A stretch of DNA of 64,000 nucleotides from the NCBI RefSeq assembly GCF_020509005.1, contig NC_063012.1, positions 4,030,001 to 4,094,000 of the forward strand. Direction: 5' to 3'. Position numbers and translations under genes: made by a program. The notes under the pieces were generated by a model. The model searched no databases. It was not told where the DNA came from and was given only the letters and a program-made list of their open reading frames with translations. Source of the stretch: Fulvia fulva (lineage: Eukaryota > Ascomycota > Dothideomycetes > Mycosphaerellales > Mycosphaerellaceae). Of the stretch, positions 22,017-33,103 are shown piece after piece. Positions within the stretch are counted from its first letter, which is position 1. Each line of letters starts with the position of its first letter.

Positions 22017-22699
22017 GAGTATGGTCTGTTGCTGAACCCGCTCGACCGTTCCATTCCATAGGTCGATACTGTTGATCGATCGTTGTGTATCAGTGTGGAG
22101 TACTTATGTCGGTAGAAACTCTCTCGAAGTCTCACTGATTACCCGGTGGCCGCTACGTCTAGGAGCTGTCTTCTGCACGAATGCGATCTCTTAGTCAAGA
22201 TAGCTTGGCCAGAGCACATTTGAGCATGCGTGCTGCATGACTGTTGTAGCTTGCGTGCTCGCAAACAAGGACTCGCTGTCGTTGCTCATCTGATAGGTGA
22301 CGTGAGATCGGTGTACATTGCACTTTCATCCCCCTTATTCTGGAACCCGGCAACATCAGCTGGGCTCTCCTGGCTGATGTTCTAGACCATACCCACGAAT
22401 CGCATGGCCAGCGACATCACAAACACTTCAGCTCGGGACCTCTTGCAGCCACAGTCAATGTAACGGGATCAATGCCGCGAAGGGCACCACAAAAACGCCT
22501 TGCATATCACATCATATCGTATCGTCGCTTATCGCCATGCTAAAGCAGCAAGAAGCAGCATCATCAAGATCAACAAGAACCATCTCGTTCAAGCAAAAGT
22601 TGAACGTCCCCTCTATCTACACCCATCTTTCCCACCAACACTATCCATCGCTGCCGTGGTATCTCAAGTTTCGATAAAGCATACTGTGTGGCATCCTTC
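22017..22699. other. Intergenic region between convergent genes, no gene seen
   Basis: Contains the 3' flanks of the plus-strand unknown gene and the minus-strand SYLF-SH3 gene. No protein-like frame was found. Confidence 0.45.
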
Positions 22700-23988
22700 T
22701 TAAACCACTTCGACATAATTGCTTGGGAAAATCCCTTCCCTTGATCCTATCCTGCCTGTCCACCAGTCTGCTTCGCTCTCGGTCCTCTTCACGATTGTGA
22801 TGACATCGCCCTTCTTGAAACCAAGATCGCCCGGCTGATCAGCCTCGAATGTGAACTTGGCGACTGCCTGTCCCGGGCCGGCCGATGATTTTGCGCCGCC
22901 GAATGCAGGCTTAGGCGCTGAAGGTCGTCCGGGCGCAGGACCTTTGCGGTCACTATAGGAGTAGTCTGATTGATCGCCTAGCGTTGACGAGCGCTCTCGT
23001 GACTGTGTCCGGCGGTCGAAAGTCTCATTCGGATTGGCGCGTGGTGATTGTCCATATTGATCTTGACTCTGCCAGGTCGATGCTCTGTTGGGCTTTCCAT
23101 AAAACTCGTCATTGTTGTTCTGTTGGAAGCTCCCTGTCCGTTGTGATGGAATGCCCTCGTTGAAGCCTGTACCTGTCCGACCTTGCCACACCACATCATC
23201 GTGTCGGTCATCGTAGACGGGTACATCGTTGTACATGGCACTATCGCCCTGGAAGCTTCCTCCCACGCCAGCGAAGACCCTCGAGTTCAGCACTCTCATA
23301 AGTGGCTCTGCTTGTGGCGGGACTGGGACGTTTCCACCTAGCAGTTCCCTGGCCGTGAGCTTGCGGTTGTACATCTTCTCGTTCGCGTCTCTCCGCTCGA
23401 TGAGGACACTGCCCTCTAGCGAAACACCAGCGAATAGTCCCTTCGTCTTACTGTAGGCAAATATACCACTGATGCTCTTCAATGACGCTGCTCCAGCGGC
23501 CTCTGCGTTCCTGCCCACGGGTCCCGCAGCAATACTGACATTGCCTCCCAGCGTCAAGCTTCCCACCTGTGCGAACGTCTTGACCGCGCTCGCATCATTT
23601 AGGATGAAGACGAAGTCCGTTATCTCAAAACCAATCTGCCCTCCAAAGCCACCTCCTACAGTTCCAATAGCTGAAGGCGCACTCCATGAGCCATCTGCCA
23701 GCCTTGCGACAACGACGCCAGACCCGAATCGACCACTGCCGAGGAAGCCGGCCTTGAAGACGGTGAGAATGGCAAGACCTTTGGCATTGGCGAGGATGTT
23801 GGGTGGGATAATCTTATCTGGGCCGAAAGCTTGTCGAGGATCGATGAAGGAGGCGAGGATACGACCGCATTTCTTGCATTCGCCTGGGAAGTGGTAGTCA
23901 GTATGTGGAAGTGGTCGGAATGTGGTACGGCGGGGCAAGGCGACTCACTCCGCATAGACGACGGTAACGGGTTGTTGATGAGCGGCAT
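22700..23988 (-). CDS. LSB3: Ysc84/Lsb3-like protein (SYLF domain plus C-terminal SH3)
   Basis: Two exons, 23949-23988 and 22700-23883, encode 407 residues. Members bind and bundle actin and lipid through the SYLF (DUF500) domain and join Las17/Sla1-type endocytic complexes through SH3. Exon 1 gives MPLINNPLPSSMR; the phase-1 intron opens GTGAGT and ends CCCAG, and joins to SECKKCGRILASFIDP. The SYLF domain spans about residues 14-235 (PNILANAKGLAILTVFKAGF, GSGVVVARLADGSWSAPSAI, GGGFGGQIGFEITDFVFIL). A polar Ser/Gln-rich linker follows. The SH3 domain occupies the last 55 residues (AVAKFTFEADQPGDLGFKKG ... DWWTG ... EGIFPSNYVEVV). Yeast has two paralogues (LSB3 and YSC84), so the symbol stands for the orthologue group. 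Confidence 0.93.
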
Positions 23989-24506
23989 CTTGACTCGAGC
24001 CTCGAGGCTGCGACGTCGCTGGGAGGTTTTGCTATCAGTCGTAGGTGGGGTTGTAGATGTTAGGCAAACACTAGGAATCTGAAGTTGTATGTAGTCTGTG
24101 CAGTGAGAAAGGTCCCGCGGATCACAAGATGTAGTCAATCCACTTTGGTCCGCGTGGCTATGCTGTCGGCTGGCCACAGAAATGACGCAGCCGCTGACTT
24201 CCAGAGATCCTCACCGGGAACAAAGCCAAAGTCGAACATCACACATCGTGGCCAAGCCATACAACACGTAAGCACCTACACAGAAACACCGGTATACAAC
24301 CCGATCACGTCCAGTTTCCAAGCAGGCAGAAGCATTGTTCACAGCATCCACCTCAGCACGTGTGAGCTTCAGCCACAAGCCCCACATCACATCACCGCTC
24401 TGCATCCTTGCGAGTCGCGACTCTCCGCCGTATCCACTTCCGCGGTCTCGCCCTACCCTAGCATCCAGCATCGCAAATCAACCACGCTATCGCCGTCTAC
24501 CTTAAC
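23989..24506. promoter_or_regulatory. Divergent promoter region, Ysc84-like and SFT1-like genes
   Basis: A 518-bp gap between divergent starts. It carries no supported coding sequence; open frames across it lack motifs. Confidence 0.4.
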
Positions 24507-24865
24507 ATGTCTGAAGCATACGAGCGAGAGAGGTACAGCCATGCATCTGTCACCCCCCTCTACCACATTCGTTGACTGTGCACAGACAAAACAACGACTC
24601 CATCTCCTCCCTTCAAGCAAAAGTCTCCCAACTCCGCAGCGTGACCGTCGACATCTACGACAATGCCCGCGATCAAGGAGTCATCGACTCTACCTCCGAG
24701 ACGTTCAGTACCATGGCCGGCTCTCTGAAAGGGAGCGCGAACAGGCTAGGAGTAATGGCAAAGCAGGGGAACAAAGTTGCCATTTTCAAGCTGGCTGGGA
24801 TAATCATTGTGACGTTGTTGGTGGTGTGGTATGTTGGAGGCTGGATACTGTCGTGGTTCTTCTAG
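24507..24865 (+). CDS. SFT1: Golgi SNARE of the Bet1/Sft1 type
   Basis: Two exons, 24507-24532 and 24586-24865, encode 101 residues. Sft1 is a tail-anchored Qc-SNARE acting in intra-Golgi retrograde fusion with Sed5. Exon 1 encodes MSEAYERE; the intron (GTACAG...GCACAG, 53 nt, phase 2) splits the arginine codon before QNNDSISSLQAKVSQLRSVT. A single SNARE helix follows (about residues 10-68, with the central layer at about DQGVIDSTSETF), then a 20-residue C-terminal membrane anchor (IFKLAGIIIVTLLVVWYVGG) and WILSWFF at the end. Bet1 is the closest alternative; the very short N-terminus and the anchor favour Sft1. The gene is convergent with the V-ATPase subunit H gene, 163 bp apart. Confidence 0.85.
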
Positions 24866-25028
24866 ACCAGCGCAGAGGAAGGAAGCCCTGATATCGGGAT
24901 GAAGATATGTGTTTAGAGGCGACGAAATATGGGACATTAGCGCGGAGCTTAGGAGTTCAAGGCACTCATGAAAGATACTGGTAACAGTCTATACGAACAA
25001 TTCTCACATCAGGAGACCAAGGCTTAGA

Positions 25029-26543
25029 TTATTGCTGGTCAAAGCTATACCTCAACCACTCCCCAACGGCTCGCAGACTTTCCCATCGTACTGTCTCGTT
25101 CTCGTCCTGCATGAGAGCCATCACCCGGGTCTTCAGGCCAAGCCTTTCGAGCTGTTGCCGCTTCTCAGGACACTCTTTCACCAAGAAGGCAACATCGCTA
25201 CATCCAATGGCAAGCACTTGCTTGTCGTTCTGCCAGTCCTTGCCGAGGATCTCTGCCAGCTTCTTGCACAACTCACCTCGGTCTTCCTCGATGATCCTCT
25301 GTGCGTTCTCGCGCCAAAAGTCCTTGTTCTTGTGTGGAGGTGACCAGCGCAAGTGACCAGACTTGACTTCCGCTGAGTACTCGTCGAATGTGGTCTGGGT
25401 TTTGGTGTATTCATCGACCATCGTCGTAAGATTTTCGAGATCCTCCAGTAGATCTTGATCTGTGAGATGTCTGCTCTTGAGGTTCGTCAAGATCGAAGGG
25501 AGCTTTGCGGGAAGCGCGGCTGGCATAAGGGCGTTCTTGTTCGATGACAGCAAATTGTTCAAGGTTCCAAGGATGAGTCGTGTGGTCTTCTCTTTGGGTG
25601 ACACTCGTAGGAGCTGTGCATAGAGAGGTATGATGTCGTGTTCCTCGTCCAGACCTTGGCCTACAAGCTGGCCTTCGAATGACAGCTGCCAGATGACCAT
25701 CAAGATATGATACAGCAGCTGTAGGCCGACTCCGCGGATCTTGACATTCGAACCCGTCTGTATGCTTCGTATGCTTCCTGCTGCCGAGTTGCCGTTATAT
25801 GCTGTGCTCTCGGTATCCTTGCCGCCAGTCGCATTGCGGAGCACATCGATCAACGGACCAAGCGTCTCTTTCCGCTGCTTCCAGAATTGCTGTCTTGACT
25901 TCGATACTCGGAGAAGCGCGCTGTATTCTTGTACTGCAATGTCCTGGAGGTTCGAGTCGGAGTTCTGCATGAGCTGTGCGATGTAGGAGTAGAGCTTTGG
26001 AAGGGCCTCGTCGATCTCGCCGTTGGACTTTGGCTGCGCAGTGACGGCGTGTGAGAGTAGCGACGATAGGACAGAAGATGTCAGCAGTGGGATCGGATCT
26101 TCTGGGTTGTTCGACTGCTTCAGCAGAGGCAAGAATGGCGTGTAGGGGTGCATGTGCTTGATGAGCGACTGTGTCAAGGCTGGGATGTCTGCAGTGCTCT
26201 GTTAGTTGCGCTGGTACCTCAGCTCATGGTTGAACTGTCGCATACCATCAACCAAATCTCCAGTCAAGACCAGCATATACTGCAGAATATCGGGTCGTTT
26301 CGCAGCGCTCGCAAATATGCTCCTGGTGTCCTCTGCATTGCCCAGCAGCAGATCTGTATATGTCTGTACATCGCCTTCTATGGTGGCCTTCCGCTGCTCT
26401 TTCCGCACTTTGTCGATTGCCTTGATCTTCTTGAGATCTTCGTCTGTGATCGTCTTCGCCCGTACAGCTCCCTCCCATGAGATTGGCCGTGCCCGGATGT
26501 TGTTCTGGAGCGACACAATGTACGCCGGCGCATCGAGGGACAT
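25029..26543 (-). CDS. VMA13: V-type ATPase subunit H
   Basis: Two exons, 26246-26543 and 25029-26188, encode 485 residues, close to the yeast length of 478. Subunit H sits on the V1 sector of the vacuolar proton pump; it is required for ATP-driven proton transport and silences free V1. Exon 1 covers MSLDAPAYIVSLQNNIRARP, then ISWEGAVRAKTITDEDLKKI; the phase-1 intron (GTATGC to TGCAG, with CTAAC near its end) joins to PALTQSLIKHMHPYTPFL. The body is ARM/HEAT helical. The C-terminal domain is recognisable: SGHLRWSPPHKNKDFWREN, then a late motif LGLKTRVMALMQDENETVRW, both typical of the family. The 5' flank carries a 7-nt tandem repeat. Confidence 0.93.
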
Positions 26544-26674
26544 GGTGACGGTATCGGGGCGGTCGGACGATGGTACAGTGCTTCCAGACTCGTGATTATG
26601 GTGAGTATGCGTGCCTGTACATTGACATGAAGCTCGACAGGTGACGTGATGGTCTGCTTGGTCGCTGCATGTGG

Positions 26675-26709
26675 CCTGGCACCTGGCACCTGGCACCTGG
26701 CACCTGGCT
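26675..26709. repeat. (CCTGGCA)n tandem repeat
   Basis: Five heptamer units, the last ending in T instead of A, lie about 130 bp upstream of the VMA13 start, probably in its 5' leader or promoter. Confidence 0.9.
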
Positions 26710-26989
26710 GAAGCTCCAAGCTCCACTCGCTTCGACCGTCTCTTCACTCCCGTCAGCACCTCAGGTCCTGCACGCCACAAACCTTATCTCTGCTCGACAT
26801 CAACATGGCCCCAATGGACACAGCCTGCTAGTCTACCTGGAAACATGACCTCTCTGTCGCTGGCGTTTCCCGGAGACTGACCTTGACACACGAACGGCGC
26901 GCGTTCAAGATTTCCGGCGGGATGGGTTGATACAGGACACGGGCTACATTGCAGCGAACCCAATACTACACCACAACTCTGGCCAGTAG

Positions 26990-29900
26990 ATGTCTCGTAA
27001 GCTCGGCAGCGCTCTTGGCCCTATGCTTTGGTATCTACTCTCGCCTCTACGGGGCACGACTCAGCCACCTCGTCTGTCTGCTGGCCACCCCATCAGGCGA
27101 GCCTTCTATCGTCATGGCAAAACCACCGCGACGCACTGGATGGTGGTCATGTTGTTTTCGGTGGCCATAGCTATGGGCTTCTCATATCCTACTCTGTTCT
27201 TGTCCAACAATCCGACGGCTGGCTTCAGCGCATTTCCACACCATGTCTGGACCACCACCAAACCGATAGACGATGGCACTGCAACGATAGACGTTGAAAT
27301 GCGCCAGGTTTGGGTGCATGGCTCCTATATGCATGCTCTGGACAAAGAAGTACTGAAGCGAGGTCTGGCTGTTCAACAGAGCTTGGTAGGCGATGAAGGA
27401 CTCTCGAACAGCATCCCAGCCTTGGATGACAAGCTAAGGTCCAGCACCTTGCAATGGGGCTACCACTCCCCCTTAATGTATTGGAATAACTCTGCCGACA
27501 TGATCGACGCAGACCCGGACATCTTGAGGACCATTAATGAGCAGAAGCAGACTCCATCTTCACTGAACGTCGTTCTTCGACCCGCATCGGTCTTTGCAGG
27601 CAAGAAGTTTGACCGTCGTCGCCTTCTAGCAGCCGATGCCTTGGTCATCACGCTAGTCAACAAGATCGAAAATGGTGCCGGCCATACCTGGCAACACAAG
27701 ATGCAAGCTTTATCACACGGGTCCTGTGACGATTGCACGCTTTTCCCTAGCGATGGCAACGTGACAAGAAAGCGGGTCTACGAGTTCAGCTTCATGCCAT
27801 TGAGTGCGCAAGAGCATATTGCCCTCACTCTTGCTTACAGCTGCATGGCGCTGTATGTGCTAGTCGCCTTACGCAGGATGAAGGCCTTCCACTCTCGCTT
27901 CGGTCTGGTCGTTACAGCCATCACTCAGATGACATGTTCCATCCTTGCAAGCTTCACGATTTGCGCTATCCTCAAGATCAACTTATCTACGATTCCGCAG
28001 AACGCATACCCATTTGTTGTTTTGGTGCTGGGCGTGGAGAATATGTTTCGGCTGATCAATGCTGTGCTAGCATACCCTCCAACAATGCCAACCGAAATTC
28101 GGATTGCGAACGCCCTGGGGGACATTGGGCCCATCTCAGTGGCTGCTGCTGCGCAGAACCTCGCCATCCTTGCGATTCTCTCGACTGTCGTTTCACCAGG
28201 AGTCGCGGCATTTTGCGCCTTCGCCGCAATCGCCACGCTCTTCGACGTCTTCTTTCTTCTGACATTCTTTGTGGCTGTCCTGAACGTCGATATACACAGG
28301 CTCGAGCTCCAAGATGCGATTGTGGCCAGACACAGCCAACCGCCGCAAAATCAACGCTCGTCGCTCACGAAAGATACCTGGTTTGACGCCTTGGTACAAG
28401 GACGGCTTCCTTTTAGCACTCGTATGGCTGGTACCGCCGTCACAACCACCTTCGTCTTATCACTCAACTACCACTTCTTTGAGCACAAGGAAAAGGCGAG
28501 TAATCTTCGGCACCTTTTAAGCATGCTCCAGGGCGGACCGCCGAGCCTTGCAGACCTCGACACGTTTGCGCCTCCTCCAAGTAAGGTCAGATACAGGAGC
28601 ATCATTTCGACGCCTGAGACACGCTCAGGACGCTCACGGCTTCTGCCCCATTATTTTGAGACACTTAGGCTGACCTACCTTACCTTTAGTGAACGCGTCA
28701 CTCACGCCAGGCGAATGGATGCGCATGCAAGATTTCGACACGGCAAAGGAAGTCATGAGGCTCGCAAAGCCTGGCGAGGACAGCTTCGTTGTGAGAGTGT
28801 TCGCGCCATTGGTGGTCGTTCTTGGGGGCTCTGATCGCACCGATGTCTCGGGATCGGGCGAAATCTGGACCCATGCGTTGAGGAGTTTCGTGACACACCA
28901 CTTCTATCCGTAAGTGAAGCCGACGGGCAGAAGGTAGCATCTGCCCGGAACGTGCGCGCGGCTTTCCAGCTCAGCAGTCATCACTGAGACACTGCCACGT
29001 GGTGACTGTGCTTGGCTAATGCCCTTCTCTTTAGGGTAGCCGTGGCCGTCGTTTTCATCCTCGGCTTCGTTACGGTGTTAATGAATTTTCTACTGTACAA
29101 CACTGCTGGTGACGAAGATAACCCGACGGCTCTCCGCGATATGGGCGAGCGATTGACAGCGACGGCGATCGGCTTGCCGCACAAGCTCGATATTGTCAAG
29201 ATGGCCAGCAGCGACAATGGGCACCTCATCACCATCTCGCTTGACCGGACCATAGCTGTCTCCGTTGCAGACAGATCGAATCAGACGCATTACACAATTG
29301 CGATACCCCGACACGTACTCGACCAGATCAAGTGGCCAGTCCATCATTTAGCGATCGATGATGCTGGCGAATGGATAGCATGTCACTGTGCAGACGACAG
29401 GATTCTGGCCTACAACTGCTCCACTGGCTCTCTCGTACATCTCGTCCAATTCCCGGACGATCACCCGGCGATCATATTCAGCTTCACCAGTCTGACGTAC
29501 GAAGCTAACAGCAAGCTCTACTTCTTGGTTTTGACGTCTGGCGCTCGACTGGCTATGAGCTGCATGGAGGATGGCATGTCAAGTGGCGTAGACTTGGTCA
29601 ACGTCCCGCTGGTCGGCGCATCTCTGATTGACACACCCTCACAATGTCGGCGACTCTTTGTTGTCACGGAGGAAGCCGACATTGTCTCGTACACATGGAA
29701 TGGCCTATCCTGGATTCAAGTAACTATCAACAACCTGCGAGCCGAGTCCCCTCCTGATAGATTAAGTGGCCCTGTGGGATTACAAACATACACAGATTTG
29801 GACACTGCGCTGATCGTGGCAACCTTCGCGAAAACTGTGTTGTTCTTAGACAGCACAGATCTTTCGATGATAGTAACACTAGAGCTTCCAGAAGACGCTG

Positions 29901-30562
29901 TTGCTGGTACCCACCTCGAGAATGTGTTACTGGGTCCGATCCGAACGTGTCCGGCCTGTAGTGGAACTGCATTTCGTAAAGTGGCGGTAGCTAGCCAGAA
30001 CGTCAAGGGCGAGTGCATCATGACCACGTGGTCTGTGAGTGGTGAACACGACAGTTGCTTCTGCCTGTCGCAGAACTCACCGACTTGCTTGAAGTTCGAC
30101 GACGCCATGAAGGACACGCAAACAGTCAGCTCACCAGAAGCCTGGAAGACGGTCGGTTGTCAAACACTCCTTGGCCTCAGACGACGTCAGCAGCATGATC
30201 CGCAGGCAGCTGCAAAGCGGCTCAACAGCTCGCAGCTCAGACAAAGGCGACACGCGCGGCCGAATGCGCAAGGCCTCAAAGAAGACTTGTCAGAAGGATG
30301 GGAAGCGTACCGCCTCTCCTTGGACACTGAGATGGAGACTCTTGATGTTCCTCCAGACTCGCAGACGGCTCTTGCTCATAATCGGACGTTGTATGTGCAC
30401 AACGCAGGTCCTGTAGTTGCTTTGGACGCGCAAGCCGTGGCTGTAGCCGTCGGCAATTCCCTTGAGATAATCCGGAGCTCCAGAAGAGCATCAATCAGCA
30501 GACATGTAGGAGTATTGTCACTGGAGAGACAGAGCTCGTTGACCTCGACAAGAGAGCGCTGA
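26990..30562 (+). CDS. SCP1: SREBP cleavage-activating protein (SCAP/Scp1-like), sterol-sensing domain
   Basis: Three exons, 26990-28580, 28690-28909 and 29035-30562, encode 1112 residues, matching fungal Scp1. SCAP escorts the SREBP transcription factor from ER to Golgi when sterol or oxygen is low. A first transmembrane segment (WMVVMLFSVAIAMGFSYPT) precedes a large lumenal loop. The sterol-sensing domain begins at about residue 275: LTLAYSCMALYVLVALRRM, VVTAITQMTCSILASFTICA, NAYPFVVLVLGVENMFRLIN, and a final LFDVFFLLTFFVAVLNVDI. NALGDIGPISVAAAAQNLAI is typical of the class. The third exon carries another membrane segment (VAVAVVFILGFVTVLMNFLL) and a cytosolic beta-propeller-like half. Introns: phase 1 (GTAAGG...TTTAG) and phase 2 (GTAAGT...TTTAG). 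Symbol follows fission yeast usage. Confidence 0.85.
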
Positions 30563-31761
30563 TGCAGAACCAAGAAATTGACAGTGTGGTATCAGTCCAG
30601 AAACCTTTGCAAGCGTCCATGCAAGGAAAGAAAGGCTCCCAGGACACGAAATCGTGTCACATCCTGAACACAATCGATCCAGAAAAGACGCTTCAGCCTA
30701 GACTTTGCCCTTCTGGACCACAGCACGCAAGACGAAGACACTCTGCATTCAGGTGTAACCATCCCTGCAGGAGGATAGATCATAGCGGACTTTGGCTGAG
30801 TCGACTTCGTTTCAATGCACCAACCTTGTCTTTGCAGGGATTTCAAAACCGCAACATCAACGTAAGCACATACGCCAAGTGAGCAGTTTCTGCTGCAACG
30901 ACTCGCAAGCGATGCATCCATCGCTCATGGCAGACGAAGTCATTGCCACAAAACGCGTCGTCTGCGGCGTTGCAAGCTCGCAGAATAGTGAGATCAGACC
31001 CACGATGGTGACTGTAGTCAAAAAATGTGCTGTTGGCGGTTGTGAACCTCCCAGGGTAAGCGTAGCGGAGTGGAGCTCTATACCACCCCTTTCCGGCTTC
31101 CTTGATGGTAGCGCTACGCTACCCGTGATCGTGATCGATTTGTTGCGACAATAGATGCATAAACAACACGAGTATATGTTTCTTGCGAGTTCGCCAACAG
31201 GCACAGCGCGAACACGTAACACCAAACTTGATTCACGTGACCCTAAAACTTGAAAGTTGACCAATCAGAGCGGGCGCCAAGGCTAGTTGAGGGCTGGTGA
31301 TAGAGCTCCACTCCCTCCTCGCTGACGCCACCACCTACGCTCGAGTGTTTGCAAGCTCACACGTCGCTACGGTGGATGGCTAGCGCTCGTCGGTCGTTAC
31401 GCTTAAAAAGATCTGGAGGAGGAGTTTGCGGACGGCTTAGTCCACAGCTTTCATTGGCCGAGACTCCTTAGCCGCGTGGCCACTACCGGAAGAGGTACAT
31501 TTCAGGCAGGGGTTCATAGACATGCATATGCATGTTCTGGGAGCTTTTTTTTATAGCAACATGTTGACCCAGTGAAAGTCCTTGGGCGAACCCGCTGTCA
31601 TACTCTGGTGTTGAAAGTGAAGCGCATACGTACTCACATATCGTTGGGCTGTGGCAAGTATATCAATCACTTTGGTGTTTCCTGCTCTTTTCCTCTCTGT
31701 CACATCAGTCATCAGCAATATCGAGAACAGAACTTATCGAAACACTCACAAAATCTTCGAG
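30563..31761. other. 1.2-kb intergenic region with an inverted repeat and a hairpin
   Basis: No coding sequence is supported. It holds a 15-bp inverted repeat (31067-31081 and 31300-31314) around a perfect 7-bp hairpin (31107-31123), described separately, then the promoter of the GPI-protein gene. Confidence 0.45.
31067..31314. repeat. Inverted repeat pair, possible degenerate MITE
   Basis: GGAGTGGAGCTCTAT at 31067-31081 is perfectly repeated in inverse at 31300-31314. Between them a perfect hairpin GGTAGCG-CTA-CGCTACC lies at 31107-31123. The 250-bp size fits a miniature element, but no target-site duplication was seen. Confidence 0.4.
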
Positions 31762-32379
31762 ATGCAGTACTCTTTCACCCTCTCCGCCCTCGCGGCCACT
31801 GCCTTCGCGCAGAACAACCAGAACCAGGACGATCAAGCGGATCAATCTGTAGCAGGCCTGTGAGTCAATCTGCCACACGAAAAACACTTCGGATCCACCG
31901 AATAACGGCACTCTCACAGTGCCTCCGTCATCTCAGTACTCCAGACTGCCCTCCCTTCCAGTCTCATCCAGGAAGCCCTCACAAACTCTGCCGCCGTCGC
32001 GTCCGACATCTCCGCTGAATTTGCGGCCGGCTCGACTCCAGCGTGGTTCACAGCTCTGCCCACAGACGTGCAGACCTACCTCGTCCCATCACAACTCTAC
32101 CCTAACGCCACCGCGACTGGAACATTAATATCAGTTGGGCCAACCAACTCTGCGAATGCTACAGGCTACGGGAACAGCACTAGGTCGAGCTCGACGAGTG
32201 GACGATCTACGAATACGGTGACTGCGACTGAGACGGGAGAGGGTTCAGAGGAGACCGGGGCGAGTGCTACGCAGGGAGAGAGTAGTTCGAGTTCGAGTGC
32301 GGGTGCATCGATGCCGAGCGCGATAGTTGGGATGGGGCTAGCCGGTGCGGTCGGGCTGGTGGGTGTTCTTGCTTTGTAG
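31762..32379 (+). CDS. Secreted GPI-anchored Ser/Thr-rich cell-wall protein
   Basis: Two exons, 31762-31859 and 31920-32379, encode 185 residues. The first 17 residues (MQYSFTLSALAATAFAQ) are a signal peptide. The middle (SVISVLQTALPSSLIQEALT, then TPAWFTALPTDVQTYLVPSQ) is a short conserved-looking domain found in many fungal surface proteins. A Ser/Thr/Gly-rich spacer with N-x-S/T sites (NATATG, NATGYGNST) follows. The last 25 residues carry a small-residue cleavage region (SSAGASMPS) and a hydrophobic tail (AIVGMGLAGAVGLVGVLAL) without charges after it, as expected for GPI attachment. The intron is 60 nt, phase 2, GTGAGT to CACAG. Function beyond cell-wall location is not known. Confidence 0.8.
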
Positions 32380-32403
32380 ATGATGATGATGATGATGATG
32401 ATG
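32380..32403. repeat. (ATG)n microsatellite
   Basis: About seven ATG units directly after the stop codon of the GPI-protein gene, in its 3' flank. Confidence 0.85.
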
Positions 32404-33103
32404 GTTACCTGGCGTTCGGAGGAGCATGATGCATAGCTGAGCTGAAGGATAGCAGAAAGCAGGTGCCTCGAGACCACAGGTCTGCTACACCTAATGTTTG
32501 GTGATGAGATGATGCATGATGGAAAAAGTACTTACGACAGGAATGTGGCTACGCCCTTCTACAGATTTACCGGTGTCTGCAAATAGGAAAGGTACCGATA
32601 TGCGCGATCATGTACAGTACGGCAATGGCAGCTGCGTCATTTCGCAGCACTCAACGGCCTCAACTCCGCTCCATCGAGAAACGCGACGTTTTCCACAAGG
32701 CTTCATCTTTTACGCTGACGAGACACATGCGCACGCGCCATTCCTCGAGGTATCGGTCCCCCGTTGCCGTTGTGTCCAACGACTCCCAGGCCCTCCATGT
32801 CCTGGCCTTTGACACCCTCCTGCGCATACAACAGCCGAAGCGGCTCAAAGGCTTCGAGCTTCCAATGCGGAGACGGCACGATCGTCCATCGTGGTGATCA
32901 TCGCGTGCCTGCTTGAGAATACCTCTACGTCACTACAGTATCATCGACCACTTGCAATTGCCAATCGGCACAACTCGCCTCAACACTAGGTACAGACTTC
33001 CACGCTGCCCATTACAGTCTCGACCCACCAAGCACTTTTCCGAGAGCTCATCGTCACGAGAAGAAAAGGCATCCAAACTCTACAAGTGCTCTTCTTTCCC
33101 GCA
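32404..33103. other. Intergenic region with one weak small ORF
   Basis: An 88-codon frame starting with an ATG near 32634 and ending at 32897 (plus) has tolerable codon usage and begins AAASFRSTQRPQLRSIEKRD, but no motif supports it. The remainder is promoter and leader of the aldo-keto reductase gene. Confidence 0.3.

Noticed and set aside
10427..23988. Proximity of two actin-patch genes (Abp1-like and Ysc84-like) as a functional cluster
   Set aside because: They are 10 kb apart with unrelated genes between, so co-regulation is not supported.
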